The notes beneath the pieces are model-generated. The model made no database searches, was not told the DNA's origin, and was given only the letters and a program-made list of their open reading frames with translations. A DNA stretch of 64,000 nt from the NCBI GenBank assembly GCA_943329845.2, contig CALQFM020000009.1, forward strand, positions 19,867 through 83,866. The letters are read 5' to 3'. Positions within the stretch are counted from its first letter, which is position 1, and each line of letters opens with the position of its first letter. The translations under genes and the position numbers were made by a program. Source of the stretch: Candidatus Kuenenia stuttgartensis (GTDB lineage Bacteria > Pseudomonadota > Alphaproteobacteria > SMXS01). Of this stretch, positions 45,196 through 53,901 are shown piece after piece.

Positions 45196-46491
45196 CTACT
45201 CGGGATCGAATTCCAGCCACAGCTCGGCCGGCGAGCGGAAGCCGCCGGAGTCGATGTTGGGCGAGAAGATGCCCGCATGTTCCTTGAACTTGGGCCGGAT
45301 GTTCTTCAGCGAGTTGGCGAAGTAGGCGCAGGCCAGCACAGCTTCCTGGCGGGCCATCGCATAGCCCATGCAGAAATGCTGCCCCATGCCGAAACCGAGA
45401 TGGCCGGGTTTGCCGTCCTTGTAGCGGCCGGACCGGTTCTCGCGTCCCATGTGCAGGTCGTCGCGGAAGGCGTCGAAGGTGTCAGGATCCTTGAACACCC
45501 GCTCGTCGCGGTTGCCGGCGCCGAGGTAGATAAGCACCATGGCGCCCTTCGGGATCACCTCGTCATAAAGCGCCATCTCGTTGACGGTGCGGCGGCCCTG
45601 GGTGTGCACCACCGGGTCGTAGCGCATCATCTCGGTGAACACGTTTTCCCACAGTTCGGGGTTGGCCTTCACCCGGTCGAACTGGTCCGGGCGCGTGTAC
45701 ATCATGTGGTACATCATGTTGGCGATGGCCTTGTCGGTGGTGTCGCCACCGGCGGCGAGCAGCAGGGCGACGAAGCCCTTGATCTCGTCCATGTCCATCT
45801 TCACGCCGTCCAGCTCCGCCGTGATGATCCGCGACAGCAGATCCTCGCCGGGGTTCTTGCTGCGCTCGTTGATCAGCGGCTCCAGGTATTCCCACATCTC
45901 GTTGCGGGCTGCGATGCCGCGTGCAAGGTGCACGCCGCCGAAGCCGAGGCCGGCGATCAGCGCCTGGTACCATTCCACGAACATGTTCTCGTCCTCGCGC
46001 GGCAGGCCGAGCATGTTGGAGATCACGCGGATCGGGAACTGGTGGCTGAACTGGGTGACCAGTTCCACCTGGCCCTCCTTGCGGAACTTGTCGATCAGTT
46101 CGCGGGCGATCATGTCGATCACCGGCAGGAAGTCGTTCAGCTTCTGGCCGACGAACTGGCCGGCAATGACGTTGCGCAGCCAGCGATGCCGGTCGCCGCG
46201 GCCATATTCCAGGATGTTCGGGCCGAACACATGGCGCGAGCCGAACTTGTAGGGTCCGTCCTCGTCATAGATGCCGCGGGTATACGCCTCGCTGTTCTGG
46301 AACACGGCGTCCACGTCCCAGTAGCGGGTGATCACCCATCTGTTATGGAAGCGGTCGTGATAGATCGGGTGGTGATCCCGCAGGCGCTTGTAGAGCGGGA
46401 ACGGATCCTTCTGGAAGCCCGGCGCATCGAACTCACGCGGGTCGATGTCGTTCTTCAGGCGTTCTTTGATCATTTCTTCTACGGCCGACAT
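45196..46491 (-). CDS. Cytochrome P450 with its own ferredoxin
   Basis: A 431-residue P450; the ATG at 46491 has GGGGAG upstream. The I-helix motif is LLAAGGDTTDKAI, the K-helix has TEMMRYDP, and the heme loop is GFGMGQHFCMGYAMARQEA with the Cys ligand. N-terminal landmarks are PFPLYKRLRDHHPIYHD and WVITRYWDVD. All catalytic residues are present. It is divergent from a short-chain dehydrogenase gene. Similar enzymes hydroxylate steroids or terpenoids, but the substrate here is unknown. Confidence 0.94.
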   Translation of the reverse strand: MSAVEEMIKERLKNDIDPREFDAPGFQKDPFPLYKRLRDHHPIYHDRFHNRWVITRYWDVDAVFQNSEAYTRGIYDEDGPYKFGSRHVFGPNILEYGRGDRHRWLRNVIAGQFVGQKLNDFLPVIDMIARELIDKFRKEGQVELVTQFSHQFPIRVISNMLGLPREDENMFVEWYQALIAGLGFGGVHLARGIAARNEMWEYLEPLINERSKNPGEDLLSRIITAELDGVKMDMDEIKGFVALLLAAGGDTTDKAIANMMYHMMYTRPDQFDRVKANPELWENVFTEMMRYDPVVHTQGRRTVNEMALYDEVIPKGAMVLIYLGAGNRDERVFKDPDTFDAFRDDLHMGRENRSGRYKDGKPGHLGFGMGQHFCMGYAMARQEAVLACAYFANSLKNIRPKFKEHAGIFSPNIDSGGFRSPAELWLEFDPE

Positions 46492-46685
46492 GTGCTCTCC
46501 CCAGCCATATCGCATCGCACCCCATGGCGATGCCAGACGTCATGGCGAATGCTAGCCCAACGCCGCCGCCCCGTACAAGCACGTATGAAGGTGAAAAAGC
46601 GGATTCAGAATTCAGCAACGACGATGGCGATCCGCCGCGATGCCTCCTATCATCCGTTGCGACACGCAAAGCGGGGAGCTGCGGG

Positions 46686-47525
46686 ATGAACGGTGACGGA
46701 CTGGGAAGACGAGACCTGTTGAAGGGAGCGGCCGTGGCGGCGGCGGCAACAGCCACGCTCGCGGCGGGCGCGGCCCGCGCCGAGACGCCGAAGGGTCGGT
46801 TCACCGGCAAGACGGTGCTGATCACCGGCGGCACGTCGGGCATCGGCGCGGCGACGGCGCACGCCTTCGCCGCCGAGGGCGCCAACGTGGTGATCTGCGG
46901 CCGGCGCGAGGCGCTGGGCAAGGAGACCGAGGCGGCGATCCGCGCCAAGGGCGGCAAATGCACCTACATCCAGGCCGACGTCCGCGAGGAAGCGCAGGTC
47001 GCCCGCCTGATCGACGCTACCGTCACGTTGCATGGCGGCATCGACATCGCCCACAACAACGCTGGCATCGAAGGCCCCTTCTCGCCGTTCGCCGACGTGC
47101 CGCTCGACGGCACCATGGGCTATCACGACACGATCCGCACCAACCTGGATGGCGTGTTCTACGGCATGCGCCACGAGCTGAAGGTGATGCTGCCGAAAAA
47201 GGCCGGCGTGATCATCAACACCGCCTCGATCGCCGGCAGCAACAGCCTGTCGGGCAACGCCACATACGCGGCCAGCAAGCACGGCGTGATCGGCCTGACG
47301 AAATCGGCAGCCAAGGCGCATGTCAATGACGGCATCAGGATCGTGTCGGTATCGCCCGGCGGCGTCGATACGCCGCTGCTCCGGCGCGCCATGGGCGGCA
47401 GGGTGCCGACCGGCCGCATCGGCAAGCCCGAGGAAATCGCGGCGCTGGTCCTCACCATCGCTGCGCCTGAATCCGGCTATATCTCGGGCGCGGACTTCGT
47501 GATCGACGGCGGCAGCACGGCATAA
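46686..47525 (+). CDS. Short-chain dehydrogenase/reductase with Tat-type signal
   Basis: A 279-residue protein from the ATG at 46686 (GGGAG upstream). The N-terminus has a twin-arginine signal (LGRRDLLKG and an Ala-rich core ending at ARAE), unusual for this family, which is mostly cytoplasmic. The SDR core has the cofactor motif TGGTSGIGAA, the NNAG motif, the catalytic Ser in NTASIAGS and YAASK with Tyr and Lys, and SPGGVDTPLL. The cofactor is NAD or NADP; Gly-Arg-Arg (CGRRE) after the second strand favours NADP. It is followed by a SnoaL-like gene. Confidence 0.9.
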   Translation: MNGDGLGRRDLLKGAAVAAAATATLAAGAARAETPKGRFTGKTVLITGGTSGIGAATAHAFAAEGANVVICGRREALGKETEAAIRAKGGKCTYIQADVREEAQVARLIDATVTLHGGIDIAHNNAGIEGPFSPFADVPLDGTMGYHDTIRTNLDGVFYGMRHELKVMLPKKAGVIINTASIAGSNSLSGNATYAASKHGVIGLTKSAAKAHVNDGIRIVSVSPGGVDTPLLRRAMGGRVPTGRIGKPEEIAALVLTIAAPESGYISGADFVIDGGSTA

Positions 47526-47536
47526 GGGGAACCCAG

Positions 47537-47995
47537 ATGAACGACATCGAGAAACTGCTCGCCATCGAGGAGATCAAGCAGCTCAAGGCGCGGTATTTCC
47601 GCTCCATGGACACCAAGGAATTCGACACGCTGCGGACGGTGTTCGCGCCCGACGGCACCTTCGATTTTCGCGAGGCGCTGCGCGATCCCGTGCTCGGCAC
47701 CCCGGAAGGCGTCACCGAGCACGAGCCGATCACCGGCCGCGAAAACATCGTCGCCTATATCCGCAGCGCCCTGATCAACGCCCAGAGCGCCCATCACGGC
47801 CATACGCCCGAGATCGAGATTCTGTCGGACACCACCGCGCGGGGCATCCATCCCATGGAGGACACGGTGCTGAACGGCTCGTTCTTCTTCCGGGGATACG
47901 GCCATTACCGCGAGACCTATGTGAAGCTGGACGAAGGCTGGCGGATCAAGACCTCGCAGCTCACCCGCCTGCTGGTCAGGGTCGAGAGCCGTTAG
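47537..47995 (+). CDS. SnoaL-like (NTF2-fold) protein
   Basis: A 152-residue protein of the SnoaL_4 type: LAIEEIKQLKARYFRSMDTK, DTLRTVFAPDGTFDFREAL, a middle strand with ATARGIHPMEDTV-like text (TTARGIHPMED) and a C-terminal WRIKTSQLTRLLVRVES. The family includes dehydratases and isomerases of small cyclic compounds and many uncharacterised members. It is 11 bases after the dehydrogenase gene, so both probably act on the same compound. A related gene is at 12277. Confidence 0.85.
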   Translation: MNDIEKLLAIEEIKQLKARYFRSMDTKEFDTLRTVFAPDGTFDFREALRDPVLGTPEGVTEHEPITGRENIVAYIRSALINAQSAHHGHTPEIEILSDTTARGIHPMEDTVLNGSFFFRGYGHYRETYVKLDEGWRIKTSQLTRLLVRVESR

Positions 47996-48808
47996 GCCAT
48001 TCGCCGTCGCGCTTGCCCTCAAGCCACAGCTTGGCCAGCAGGGTCACCAGCGCGGGGAGCTTGGTATCCGGCTGAAGCGAGGAAGGACGGGCCAATGGGC
48101 CCGTCCCTCCTGTCGCAACCACGGAACGGGGAGACCGTGGGATGAGTGGGTCCGGCGCCGCCGGCCTGAGACATGGGGGCTTGGGCGGCGCCGGATCCTG
48201 AACCCTCCTCCGCAGCCGCCCGGAGCAGAGCAGGGTTCATTTGGTTCCGCTTAACGATGCTGCGGCGGCCGTCGACGTTGCGGACCGAATCGCCAAGCGA
48301 TGTTCGACATGAACCCTAATACCCCATAATGCCTATAAGTTAACTATGGTTTATTGAGCGAAAACGACCTGCGCCTCTTATACACAATTGACCCGATAGG
48401 ATAACTATTTTATAGATGGCTCGCATGGGGCACATGACGCGCTGTTGCCCTTTCGGTAACGAGCAGGAGCTCATCGATGGACCCGATCACACCATGGGCT
48501 GGAGCCCTTCCGTCCCGCGGACGCTGTACGACCTCGGCCGGGATCCTGGCAATGCCGGAAACCTGGCCGCCCGGTAGCCGCGCAGACGGGATGCGCCGCC
48601 ACGGCTGCGGGACAACCAAGGAGAGTTAACCGGCGTCTTGCCTGGACCGGCGACCGCAATCGGGATAGCCGCCGAACGACCCGGACTACAAAACGCGTTT
48701 CCACGGGAGGGGTCCGGTGGAATCCGCCGGCGACGCGAGAAGTACGGCCGGCTTCCATGGCGACCGACGGGCCCGGACCCATCCCGGCATCATCGACAGG
48801 AGAAACCC
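47996..48808. other. 813-base gene-free stretch with an AT-rich island
   Basis: No convincing gene was found. A hairpin at 48085-48106 (GGACGGGCC with its complement, AATG loop) may end the preceding operon. From about 48310 to 48415 the sequence is much more AT-rich than the rest of the window. It includes CTCTTATACACAA (48375-48387), which equals 13 bases of the Tn5/IS50 outside end, and a promoter-like pair listed separately. A 53-codon frame from 48416 has no recognisable content. Confidence 0.5.
48388..48416 (+). promoter_or_regulatory. Sigma70-like promoter upstream of the XRE-cupin gene
   Basis: TTGACC (48388-48393), a 17-base AT-rich spacer and TATAGA (48411-48416) make a good -35/-10 pair. 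Transcription would run toward the regulator gene at 48809 with a leader of nearly 400 bases. Confidence 0.5.
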
Positions 48809-49429
48809 ATGACGATCCATTCCCGCATTCAAGACACCGTGCCCGCCGAGCGGCCGCGCCCCGTATGGCCCAACCTGGCCACCGTCATCGCCCGCAATCT
48901 CAAGCGTCTGCGGTTCCGCGCCCGGCTGACCCAGGCAGCCCTGGCCGAGCAGGCAGGTCTCGACGCGGCCGACATCGAGCGGCTGGAAGCCGGCTCGGCC
49001 GACGCCTCCATCGCGCTGCTGTGGCGTGTGGCCGGTGGACTGGACGTGCCCTTCGCCGCCCTGATCGCCGATCAGGCAGCACGCGGCGTGGTGGTGCTGC
49101 GCCGGGACCGCACGGAGGCCATCGCCTCGGTCGACGGATTCTTCAGCTCCAGGCCGTTGACGCCGTTCGACGCATCATCGCTCACCGAGTTTTACGAGGT
49201 GCGCATCAGCCCCGGACACGTTCACCTCTCCGAAGCCCACGCGACCGGCACCAGCGAGACGCTGGTGGTGACCAAGGGCGTGCTCGAGGTCACCGTCGGC
49301 CGCGAGGAAGCCTACCGGCTGGCGACCGGCGACAGCATGGTCTTCCAGGCCGGCCTGCCCCACGCCTACGCCAATCCGGGCACAGAAACCGCCGGGTTCC
49401 ATCTGGTGGTGCAGTACCGCCACGGCTGA
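48809..49429 (+). CDS. XRE-family regulator with C-terminal cupin domain
   Basis: A 206-residue protein from the ATG at 48809 (AGGAG upstream). The helix-turn-helix (about 28-85) reads LATVIARNLKRLRFRARLTQ, AALAEQAGLDAADIERLEAG. The cupin domain (about 125-205) has HLSEAHATGTSETLVVTKGV, LEVTVGREEAYRLATGDSMV and FQAGLPHAYANPG. This layout belongs to sugar-, amino-acid- or stress-sensing repressors/activators such as PuuR- and YdcN-like proteins. The ligand is unknown. Confidence 0.9.
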   Translation: MTIHSRIQDTVPAERPRPVWPNLATVIARNLKRLRFRARLTQAALAEQAGLDAADIERLEAGSADASIALLWRVAGGLDVPFAALIADQAARGVVVLRRDRTEAIASVDGFFSSRPLTPFDASSLTEFYEVRISPGHVHLSEAHATGTSETLVVTKGVLEVTVGREEAYRLATGDSMVFQAGLPHAYANPGTETAGFHLVVQYRHG

Positions 49430-49470
49430 CCGGGCTGCCTTCCGCCGCCGGCCCGACGGTCGGTGGCGGT

Positions 49471-50070
49471 TCAGCCCAGACCGAATGCCAGCCAGGTCCA
49501 CGAAACACCGGCTGCGCGATTTCCCGGCTGCATGGAGTCGGCCTGCTTTTGTCGCACCGTCACGAAGCCCTCGGCTTCCGCCATACGGACCGCGTCTTCC
49601 GGCGCGGCCACGTGGATGCGCCTGCCGGGCGCTCCCGGGCCATGGCGGAGAGATATGATCACCAGTCCAGCTGGCGCCGTTAACTGGCGCAGGCGGCGCA
49701 TCGCGCACTGACGCTCCCTGTCATCGAGATGCTGCCACACCGCCGACAGCAGCAGGAGGTCGAAAGAGCCTTGCATCTGGACAAGATCGGGAAGCCGGTC
49801 ATCCAGCCATTGGATTGGTACGGCTTCGTGCAGGACCATGCCGGCCAGCCGCAATTCATCGACGGGTTCGACGGCAAGCACGCGGTGACCTTGGCCGGCC
49901 AACCATGCCGCGTCGCGTCCCGTGCCGGCCCCGATATCGGCGATACGGGACGGAATCGTGGGCAAAAGGTCATTCACGGGCCGATAGAGCAGCGCGGGAG
50001 AGATCGCCTCAAAGCGGGGAATGAGCCCGGGCGCTGCGTCGGCGTATCCCTGAAGCACATCATCCGTCAT
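49471..50070 (-). CDS. Class I SAM-dependent methyltransferase
   Basis: A 199-residue protein; the ATG at 50070 is chosen because the region upstream is not methyltransferase-like. The SAM-binding motif I is IADIGAGTGRDAAWLAGQGH, followed by VLAVEPVDELR (motif II acidic residue) and DLLLLSAVWQHLDD (motif IV). The protein ends near the C-terminal strand VTVRQKQADS and AGVSWTWLAFGLG. It is a small-molecule or protein methyltransferase of unknown substrate. It converges with the regulator gene. Confidence 0.88.
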   Translation of the reverse strand: MTDDVLQGYADAAPGLIPRFEAISPALLYRPVNDLLPTIPSRIADIGAGTGRDAAWLAGQGHRVLAVEPVDELRLAGMVLHEAVPIQWLDDRLPDLVQMQGSFDLLLLSAVWQHLDDRERQCAMRRLRQLTAPAGLVIISLRHGPGAPGRRIHVAAPEDAVRMAEAEGFVTVRQKQADSMQPGNRAAGVSWTWLAFGLG

Positions 50071-50293
50071 CGCTGCACCGGTTGAGGAACCGTAACGGTC
50101 AACACTATGCCTGCGGCGACCAGCCAATGCCATTCGAGGTTGCGGCCGCGGCCGGCCAGCCGTGACAACCCCGTGAAACCGGCGTATCCTCAATCCGTTA
50201 ATTGCTCGAGGCTCTGACGGTACATCGGCCATTGGGGGAGCGGTTGGCGGCATCGTTGTCCTCGTTCGCGTTTACGAAATGGGGAACGGAACG

Positions 50294-51085
50294 ATGATGG
50301 ACATGTCCCGCACGGCCGCCGATTACGACGCGCCCGCGATCAACAGGATTACCTTCAGGGATCTGAAGGACGCGCTCGCCGAAGGCTACGCCGACTACAC
50401 CGAAAATCGAACCGACGTGCTGTTCCTGTGCCTGATCTATCCGCTGCTGATGTATGTGGCGGTGCGGATGGCATTCGGTTACGGCGTTCTCCCGCTGATC
50501 TATCCGGTGTTCACCGGCGCGGCGCTGCTGGGTCCGGTCGTCGCTGTGGGCCTCTATCATGTGAGCTGGCGGCGCGAGCAGGGCCTCGAAACCCATTGGC
50601 GCGACGCATTCCAGGTATTCCAGCATCACTCCATCGGCAGCATCGGCATGATGACGCTGATCCTGGTGGGCCTCTATTGCGCCTGGCTGACGACCGCGAT
50701 CACCATCTACGAATTCACCCTTGGCAAGGGCGCCGTCTGGTTCCTGTCGCCCGCCGAGTTCGTGCGTGAGGTGCTGACGACGCCGCAGGGCGTGACGCTG
50801 ATCGTCGTGGGCAACGTCGCAGGGCTGCTGTTCGCGCTGATCGCGTTGTGCATCAGCATGGTGTCGTTTCCCATGCTGGTCGATAAGGACGTCGGTCCGG
50901 TCAACGCGGTCATCACGTCGATCCGCGCGGCGCTGGCAAACCCGGGGCCGGCACTGGCGTGGGGCCTCATCGTGGCGATCCTGCTGTTTCTGGGTTCACT
51001 GCCGTTTTTCCTGGGGCTCGCCGTGGTGATGCCTGTCCTGGGCCACGCAACCTGGCATCTCTACCGTAAACTGGTCCAGTTCTAG
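50294..51085 (+). CDS. DUF2189 family integral membrane protein
   Basis: A 263-residue membrane protein. Of the possible starts, 50294 has GGAACGGAACG upstream. It has a cytoplasmic N-terminus with INRITFRDLKDALAEGYADY, then about six TM helices: LFLCLIYPLLMYVAVRMAFG, LPLIYPVFTGAALLGPVVAV, SIGMMTLILVGLYCAWLTTA, TLIVVGNVAGLLFALIALCI and further. The sequence GLYHVSWRREQG and SFPMLVDKDVG are typical of DUF2189. The function of the family is unknown. Confidence 0.85.
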   Translation: MMDMSRTAADYDAPAINRITFRDLKDALAEGYADYTENRTDVLFLCLIYPLLMYVAVRMAFGYGVLPLIYPVFTGAALLGPVVAVGLYHVSWRREQGLETHWRDAFQVFQHHSIGSIGMMTLILVGLYCAWLTTAITIYEFTLGKGAVWFLSPAEFVREVLTTPQGVTLIVVGNVAGLLFALIALCISMVSFPMLVDKDVGPVNAVITSIRAALANPGPALAWGLIVAILLFLGSLPFFLGLAVVMPVLGHATWHLYRKLVQF

Positions 51086-51304
51086 CAGGCCAGAACCCGG
51101 GACGCTCAACTAAGGCGGAAGAAAATCGATCGTTCGCGAGATTGCCCAGCCTCGGCCCAAATGCAGCCATAGGTTGAAGCGATATTCCCTCTCGTTGGCC
51201 TCGTCAGCCCGGTCGCGAGTTCGGAATTCAGCCCCCAAGCCCTCTCCGAACTCGCGGCCGGGCGCTTCATATGGAAGCACCCCTGATGGTGGGGACCCGG
51301 TAGT

Positions 51305-51880
51305 TCAGCGCCACTTGAATTCCAGCACCTCGCCGTCGCGGCTATCGCAGCGGAACGGCAAGTCCCTGGAACTGCGGCTTTCCCGCTCCCGGCTGGTCAG
51401 GATGACGCCCTTCACCTTGATCCGCCGTGCCTCCTTGCGGTCGATGTCCTCGATCTTGAGCAGCCGGGCGTAGCCGGCGCCGTCGGCGTAGGCCTCGCGG
51501 ACGGCCCACTCGACGCAGACATCGACGGCGACGTCCTTCGGCTTACCGGCCCGCGGTGCATCCGCCGGAATGGCTTCCGCGACCTGCCGGGCCGGGAAGC
51601 CCGGCGCGCCGCCATGGCTCTGGTCGGCGACACAGACCAGCTCGCCATCGATATTGGCGAGGTCGCCCCAGCAGCGATCGATCTCGAACGACGTCTTGCG
51701 CCAGATGCCGCGGCTATCCCGGCAACTGGCCTGAATGCGCGCGGAGTCGCCGTCGGGGTCCTTCAGCTTGATATCCTTGCAACTCTCCTGGTAGGTGCCG
51801 GACGGAATCGCCGCCGCGGGCGGGATCAGCACCAGCAACATGACGGCTGTCCATAGGCCGGCCCAAAGCTTCGATGACAT
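51305..51880 (-). CDS. Exported protein with CVNH (cyanovirin-N homology) domain
   Basis: A 191-residue protein from the ATG at 51880 (GAGGGG upstream) with a signal peptide ending near PPAAAI. Residues about 25-85 match a CVNH domain: PSGTYQESCKDIKLKD, RIQASCRDSRGIWRKTSFE, then CWGDLANIDGELVC, with the characteristic paired Cys. The fold binds glycans in cyanobacterial and fungal lectins. The C-terminal ~100 residues have further Cys and basic stretches (KVKGVILTSRERES) and are not recognised. It is probably a periplasmic or surface carbohydrate-binding protein. Confidence 0.72.
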   Translation of the reverse strand: MSSKLWAGLWTAVMLLVLIPPAAAIPSGTYQESCKDIKLKDPDGDSARIQASCRDSRGIWRKTSFEIDRCWGDLANIDGELVCVADQSHGGAPGFPARQVAEAIPADAPRAGKPKDVAVDVCVEWAVREAYADGAGYARLLKIEDIDRKEARRIKVKGVILTSRERESRSSRDLPFRCDSRDGEVLEFKWR

Positions 51881-52067
51881 GAGACCCCTCTCCTTCATTC
51901 ACCATTAGAAGATTGCCGTTCGACACGGCGGCGCAAGGGAATTTCAGGACGGAAGCGACACGAGATCGCGAAGGCTGACGGGCTAAACCATGGTTCCAGG
52001 GAACTCAACCGCCAATAGGTCGTTGAAGGAGGACTGACTCCTCCCACCAGCGTGAAAGGATCGTTTC

Positions 52068-52253
52068 ATGGGTAGCACTGCAGACAAGATCAAAGGCACC
52101 GCCAATGAAGCCGCCGGCAAGGCGCGCCAGGCCGCCGGCCGTGCCGTCGACTCGCCGAAGATGGAAGCCAAGGGTGTAGTCCAAGAGGCCAAGGGCAAGG
52201 CGCAGAAGGCCGTTGGCAAGACCAAGGACGCCATCAAGAAGGCGACGAATTAG
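52068..52253 (+). CDS. CsbD family stress protein
   Basis: A 61-residue protein rich in Lys, Ala and Gly: MGSTADKIKGTANEAAGKAR and VVQEAKGKAQKAVGKTKDAI. This is the CsbD pattern, a small general-stress protein found across bacteria whose molecular function is unknown. AAAGGA lies ahead of the start. A strong terminator follows. Confidence 0.93.
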   Translation: MGSTADKIKGTANEAAGKARQAAGRAVDSPKMEAKGVVQEAKGKAQKAVGKTKDAIKKATN

Positions 52254-52297
52254 GCCAACAAGCACGGAGGGAGGGCGCAAGCCACCTGAACTGCTTC

Positions 52298-52332
52298 AAA
52301 GCGGCTCCCGGCCCCCCGGGAGCCGCTTTTTC
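52298..52332 (+). terminator. Rho-independent terminator after csbD-like gene
   Basis: A 14-bp stem (AAAGCGGCTCCCGG, 52298-52311, with its complement from 52316) and a 4-base loop is followed by TTTTT. It lies 45 bases after the stop codon. Confidence 0.92.
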
Positions 52333-52387
52333 GTTTCGAGTTGGCGGCGGCTGGTGCTCGTGGCGCGCCATAGCGCCAAAGCGGAGC

Positions 52388-52768
52388 TTATCGCTTGCGG
52401 GCTTTGCGGGCGGCGTATCGGGCGTCGCGCTTGGCCTTGCGCTCGACCTCCATCTCGACCTCGCGGGCGGCCTTCTCGATCAGCTCGCGTTCCTTCCGGG
52501 CGATTTCGGCGAGGCGCGCCGCTTCGCGCTCGGCGGCCGTTCGCTTTGCCTCGGCCTCGCGACGCTCCTTGTCGGCGGCACGATTGGCGCGCTTCTCGGC
52601 CTCGCGCTTCTCGCGTTCCTCGGCGGCAGCCTTCCTGGCGGCCTGGCGTTCGGCGAACGCCGGATCGTTCACCGGATTCTTGGCCTTCGCCCGTTCGAGC
52701 AGCGCCTGTTTCGCTTTGGCCTGCTCACTCAACCGGTCGTTGAAACTGCCGGTTTCCTTACCCTTCAT
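52388..52768 (-). CDS. DUF6481 family protein, Arg/Glu/Ala-rich
   Basis: A 126-residue protein made almost wholly of a charged, probably coiled-coil helix: FNDRLSEQAKAKQALLERAK, DPAFAERQAARKAAAEERE, and the basic end KRDARYAARKARKR. This fits the DUF6481 family of alphaproteobacteria, which has no known function. Base composition is as in the neighbours, so it is likely a native gene. Confidence 0.8.
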   Translation of the reverse strand: MKGKETGSFNDRLSEQAKAKQALLERAKAKNPVNDPAFAERQAARKAAAEEREKREAEKRANRAADKERREAEAKRTAAEREAARLAEIARKERELIEKAAREVEMEVERKAKRDARYAARKARKR

Positions 52769-52892
52769 GCACCTGAACCTTCACTACCACGCGCCCTGAT
52801 AGGCGCCCTGTCTGTATAGAACAGGGTGTTTACGACCGAATCGGTGGCCGAGTCCAGATTCCAGGCGGGGTATCGCCGCGATTTCGGTGGGA

Positions 52893-53216
52893 TCAGGCCA
52901 GCGCGGCGTCCAGCGTGGGGTGCATGTCGATGATCTTGGAGAAGCCGCTGACGGTAAACACCTCCTGCACGCCCTGGTTCAGGGAGCACAGTATGATCTT
53001 GCCACCCTTGGTCTTTGCCGCCTTCGCAGCGCTCAGGAATACCCGCAGGCCGGCGGACGACACATAGGTCAGGCCGGTGCAGTCGATCACGACCAGGGTG
53101 GCCTCGCCGACGAGCGGCAAGAGCGCGGCCTCGAAGGCCGAGGACGTCAGGCTGTCGATCCTGCCTTCCGGGCGGACGACCAGCTTATCGCCAATGGTTT
53201 CGTGGGAGATTTCCAT
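52893..53216 (-). CDS. STAS-domain anti-sigma factor antagonist
   Basis: A 107-residue single STAS domain of the SpoIIAA/RsbV type: VRPEGRIDSLTSSAFEAALL, VVIDCTGLTYVSSAGLRVFL with the phosphorylatable Ser in YVSSAGL, and VFTVSGFSKIIDMHPTLDAA. Such proteins release a sigma factor or other target when dephosphorylated. It is downstream of a GPP34 gene in a two-gene unit, and an RsbW-like kinase gene is divergent at 54369. Together they suggest a partner-switching module. Confidence 0.93.
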   Translation of the reverse strand: MEISHETIGDKLVVRPEGRIDSLTSSAFEAALLPLVGEATLVVIDCTGLTYVSSAGLRVFLSAAKAAKTKGGKIILCSLNQGVQEVFTVSGFSKIIDMHPTLDAALA

Positions 53217-53247
53217 GATGATCCTCTTGGATGCTGGTTCGTAGTGT

Positions 53248-53901
53248 TCAGAGCGGCGCCATGAACAAGATCGGCGAGGCCGTCCTGATGTCGGAGATAA
53301 CCGCGGAAACGGCCTGGGCGATCAACTCGAGATTGCCAACTTCCTGAATGCGACTCGACAACCGCTCGATCTCGGAGGGCGACATGAACAGCTCGAGGAT
53401 ACGGGTCTCATACGCCAGGCTGATCAGGGCGACGTCCTCGGAGGTGGGGATGTCGTCGCTCATCAGCACCGACAGGATGCGCAGCTTGGCCTCCTGCTGG
53501 ATGACGCTGCTGAGCGGCGGATAGCGGCGGCTCTTCAGCACCCACAGGAAGGACTCGTCCTTTTTCGCCAGGATGCCCTTGTCCACGAGGCGCTGGAGCG
53601 CGGCGGCGTGGATTTCCCGGGCCACTTCCATGACGTCGTACACCGCCGTCTGGATCGGCATCTTGTCGCCCTTGCCGGCCAGGTAGGTGAGCGCCATGTC
53701 GAGATGAGCCTCGCCGGTCGGTTCATTGTTGACGATGAACAGGTCCTTGACGTCGTTGTCGATGCGGCCGCGGAACGCGAGATCGATCAGGCTGGCGCCG
53801 GCGACGGCGGCGCGCACCGCCAGTTCCTCGCTCCAACGCAGCAGCTTCCCCTCATCGTTGACCGTGAGAAGGATGATCTCTTCGCAGACAGTAATGGACA
53901 T
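53248..53901 (-). CDS. GPP34 (Golgi phosphoprotein 3-like) family protein
   Basis: A 217-residue protein; the ATG at 53901 has CAGGGG upstream. It starts TVCEEIILLTVNDEGKLL, followed by ASLIDLAFRGRIDNDV, YLAGKGDKMP, LQRLVDKGILAKK and LISLAYETRILELFMSPSEI. This is the GPP34 fold, known from eukaryotic GOLPH3 (which binds PI4P) and common in actinobacteria. Bacterial members have no defined job. It is co-transcribed with the STAS gene. Confidence 0.85.
   Translation of the reverse strand: MSITVCEEIILLTVNDEGKLLRWSEELAVRAAVAGASLIDLAFRGRIDNDVKDLFIVNNEPTGEAHLDMALTYLAGKGDKMPIQTAVYDVMEVAREIHAAALQRLVDKGILAKKDESFLWVLKSRRYPPLSSVIQQEAKLRILSVLMSDDIPTSEDVALISLAYETRILELFMSPSEIERLSSRIQEVGNLELIAQAVSAVISDIRTASPILFMAPL

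Noticed and set aside
47976..48083. Coding-looking minus-strand tail of about 35 codons after the SnoaL-like gene
   Set aside because: It has no start, no family resemblance and overlaps a hairpin; probably chance in GC-rich sequence.
48375..48387. Library-adapter (mosaic end) contamination
   Set aside because: The match stops before the TCT of the mosaic end, and the flanks are not adapter sequence.
48416..48577. 53-codon frame downstream of the AT-rich promoter
   Set aside because: No ribosome site and no recognisable content.
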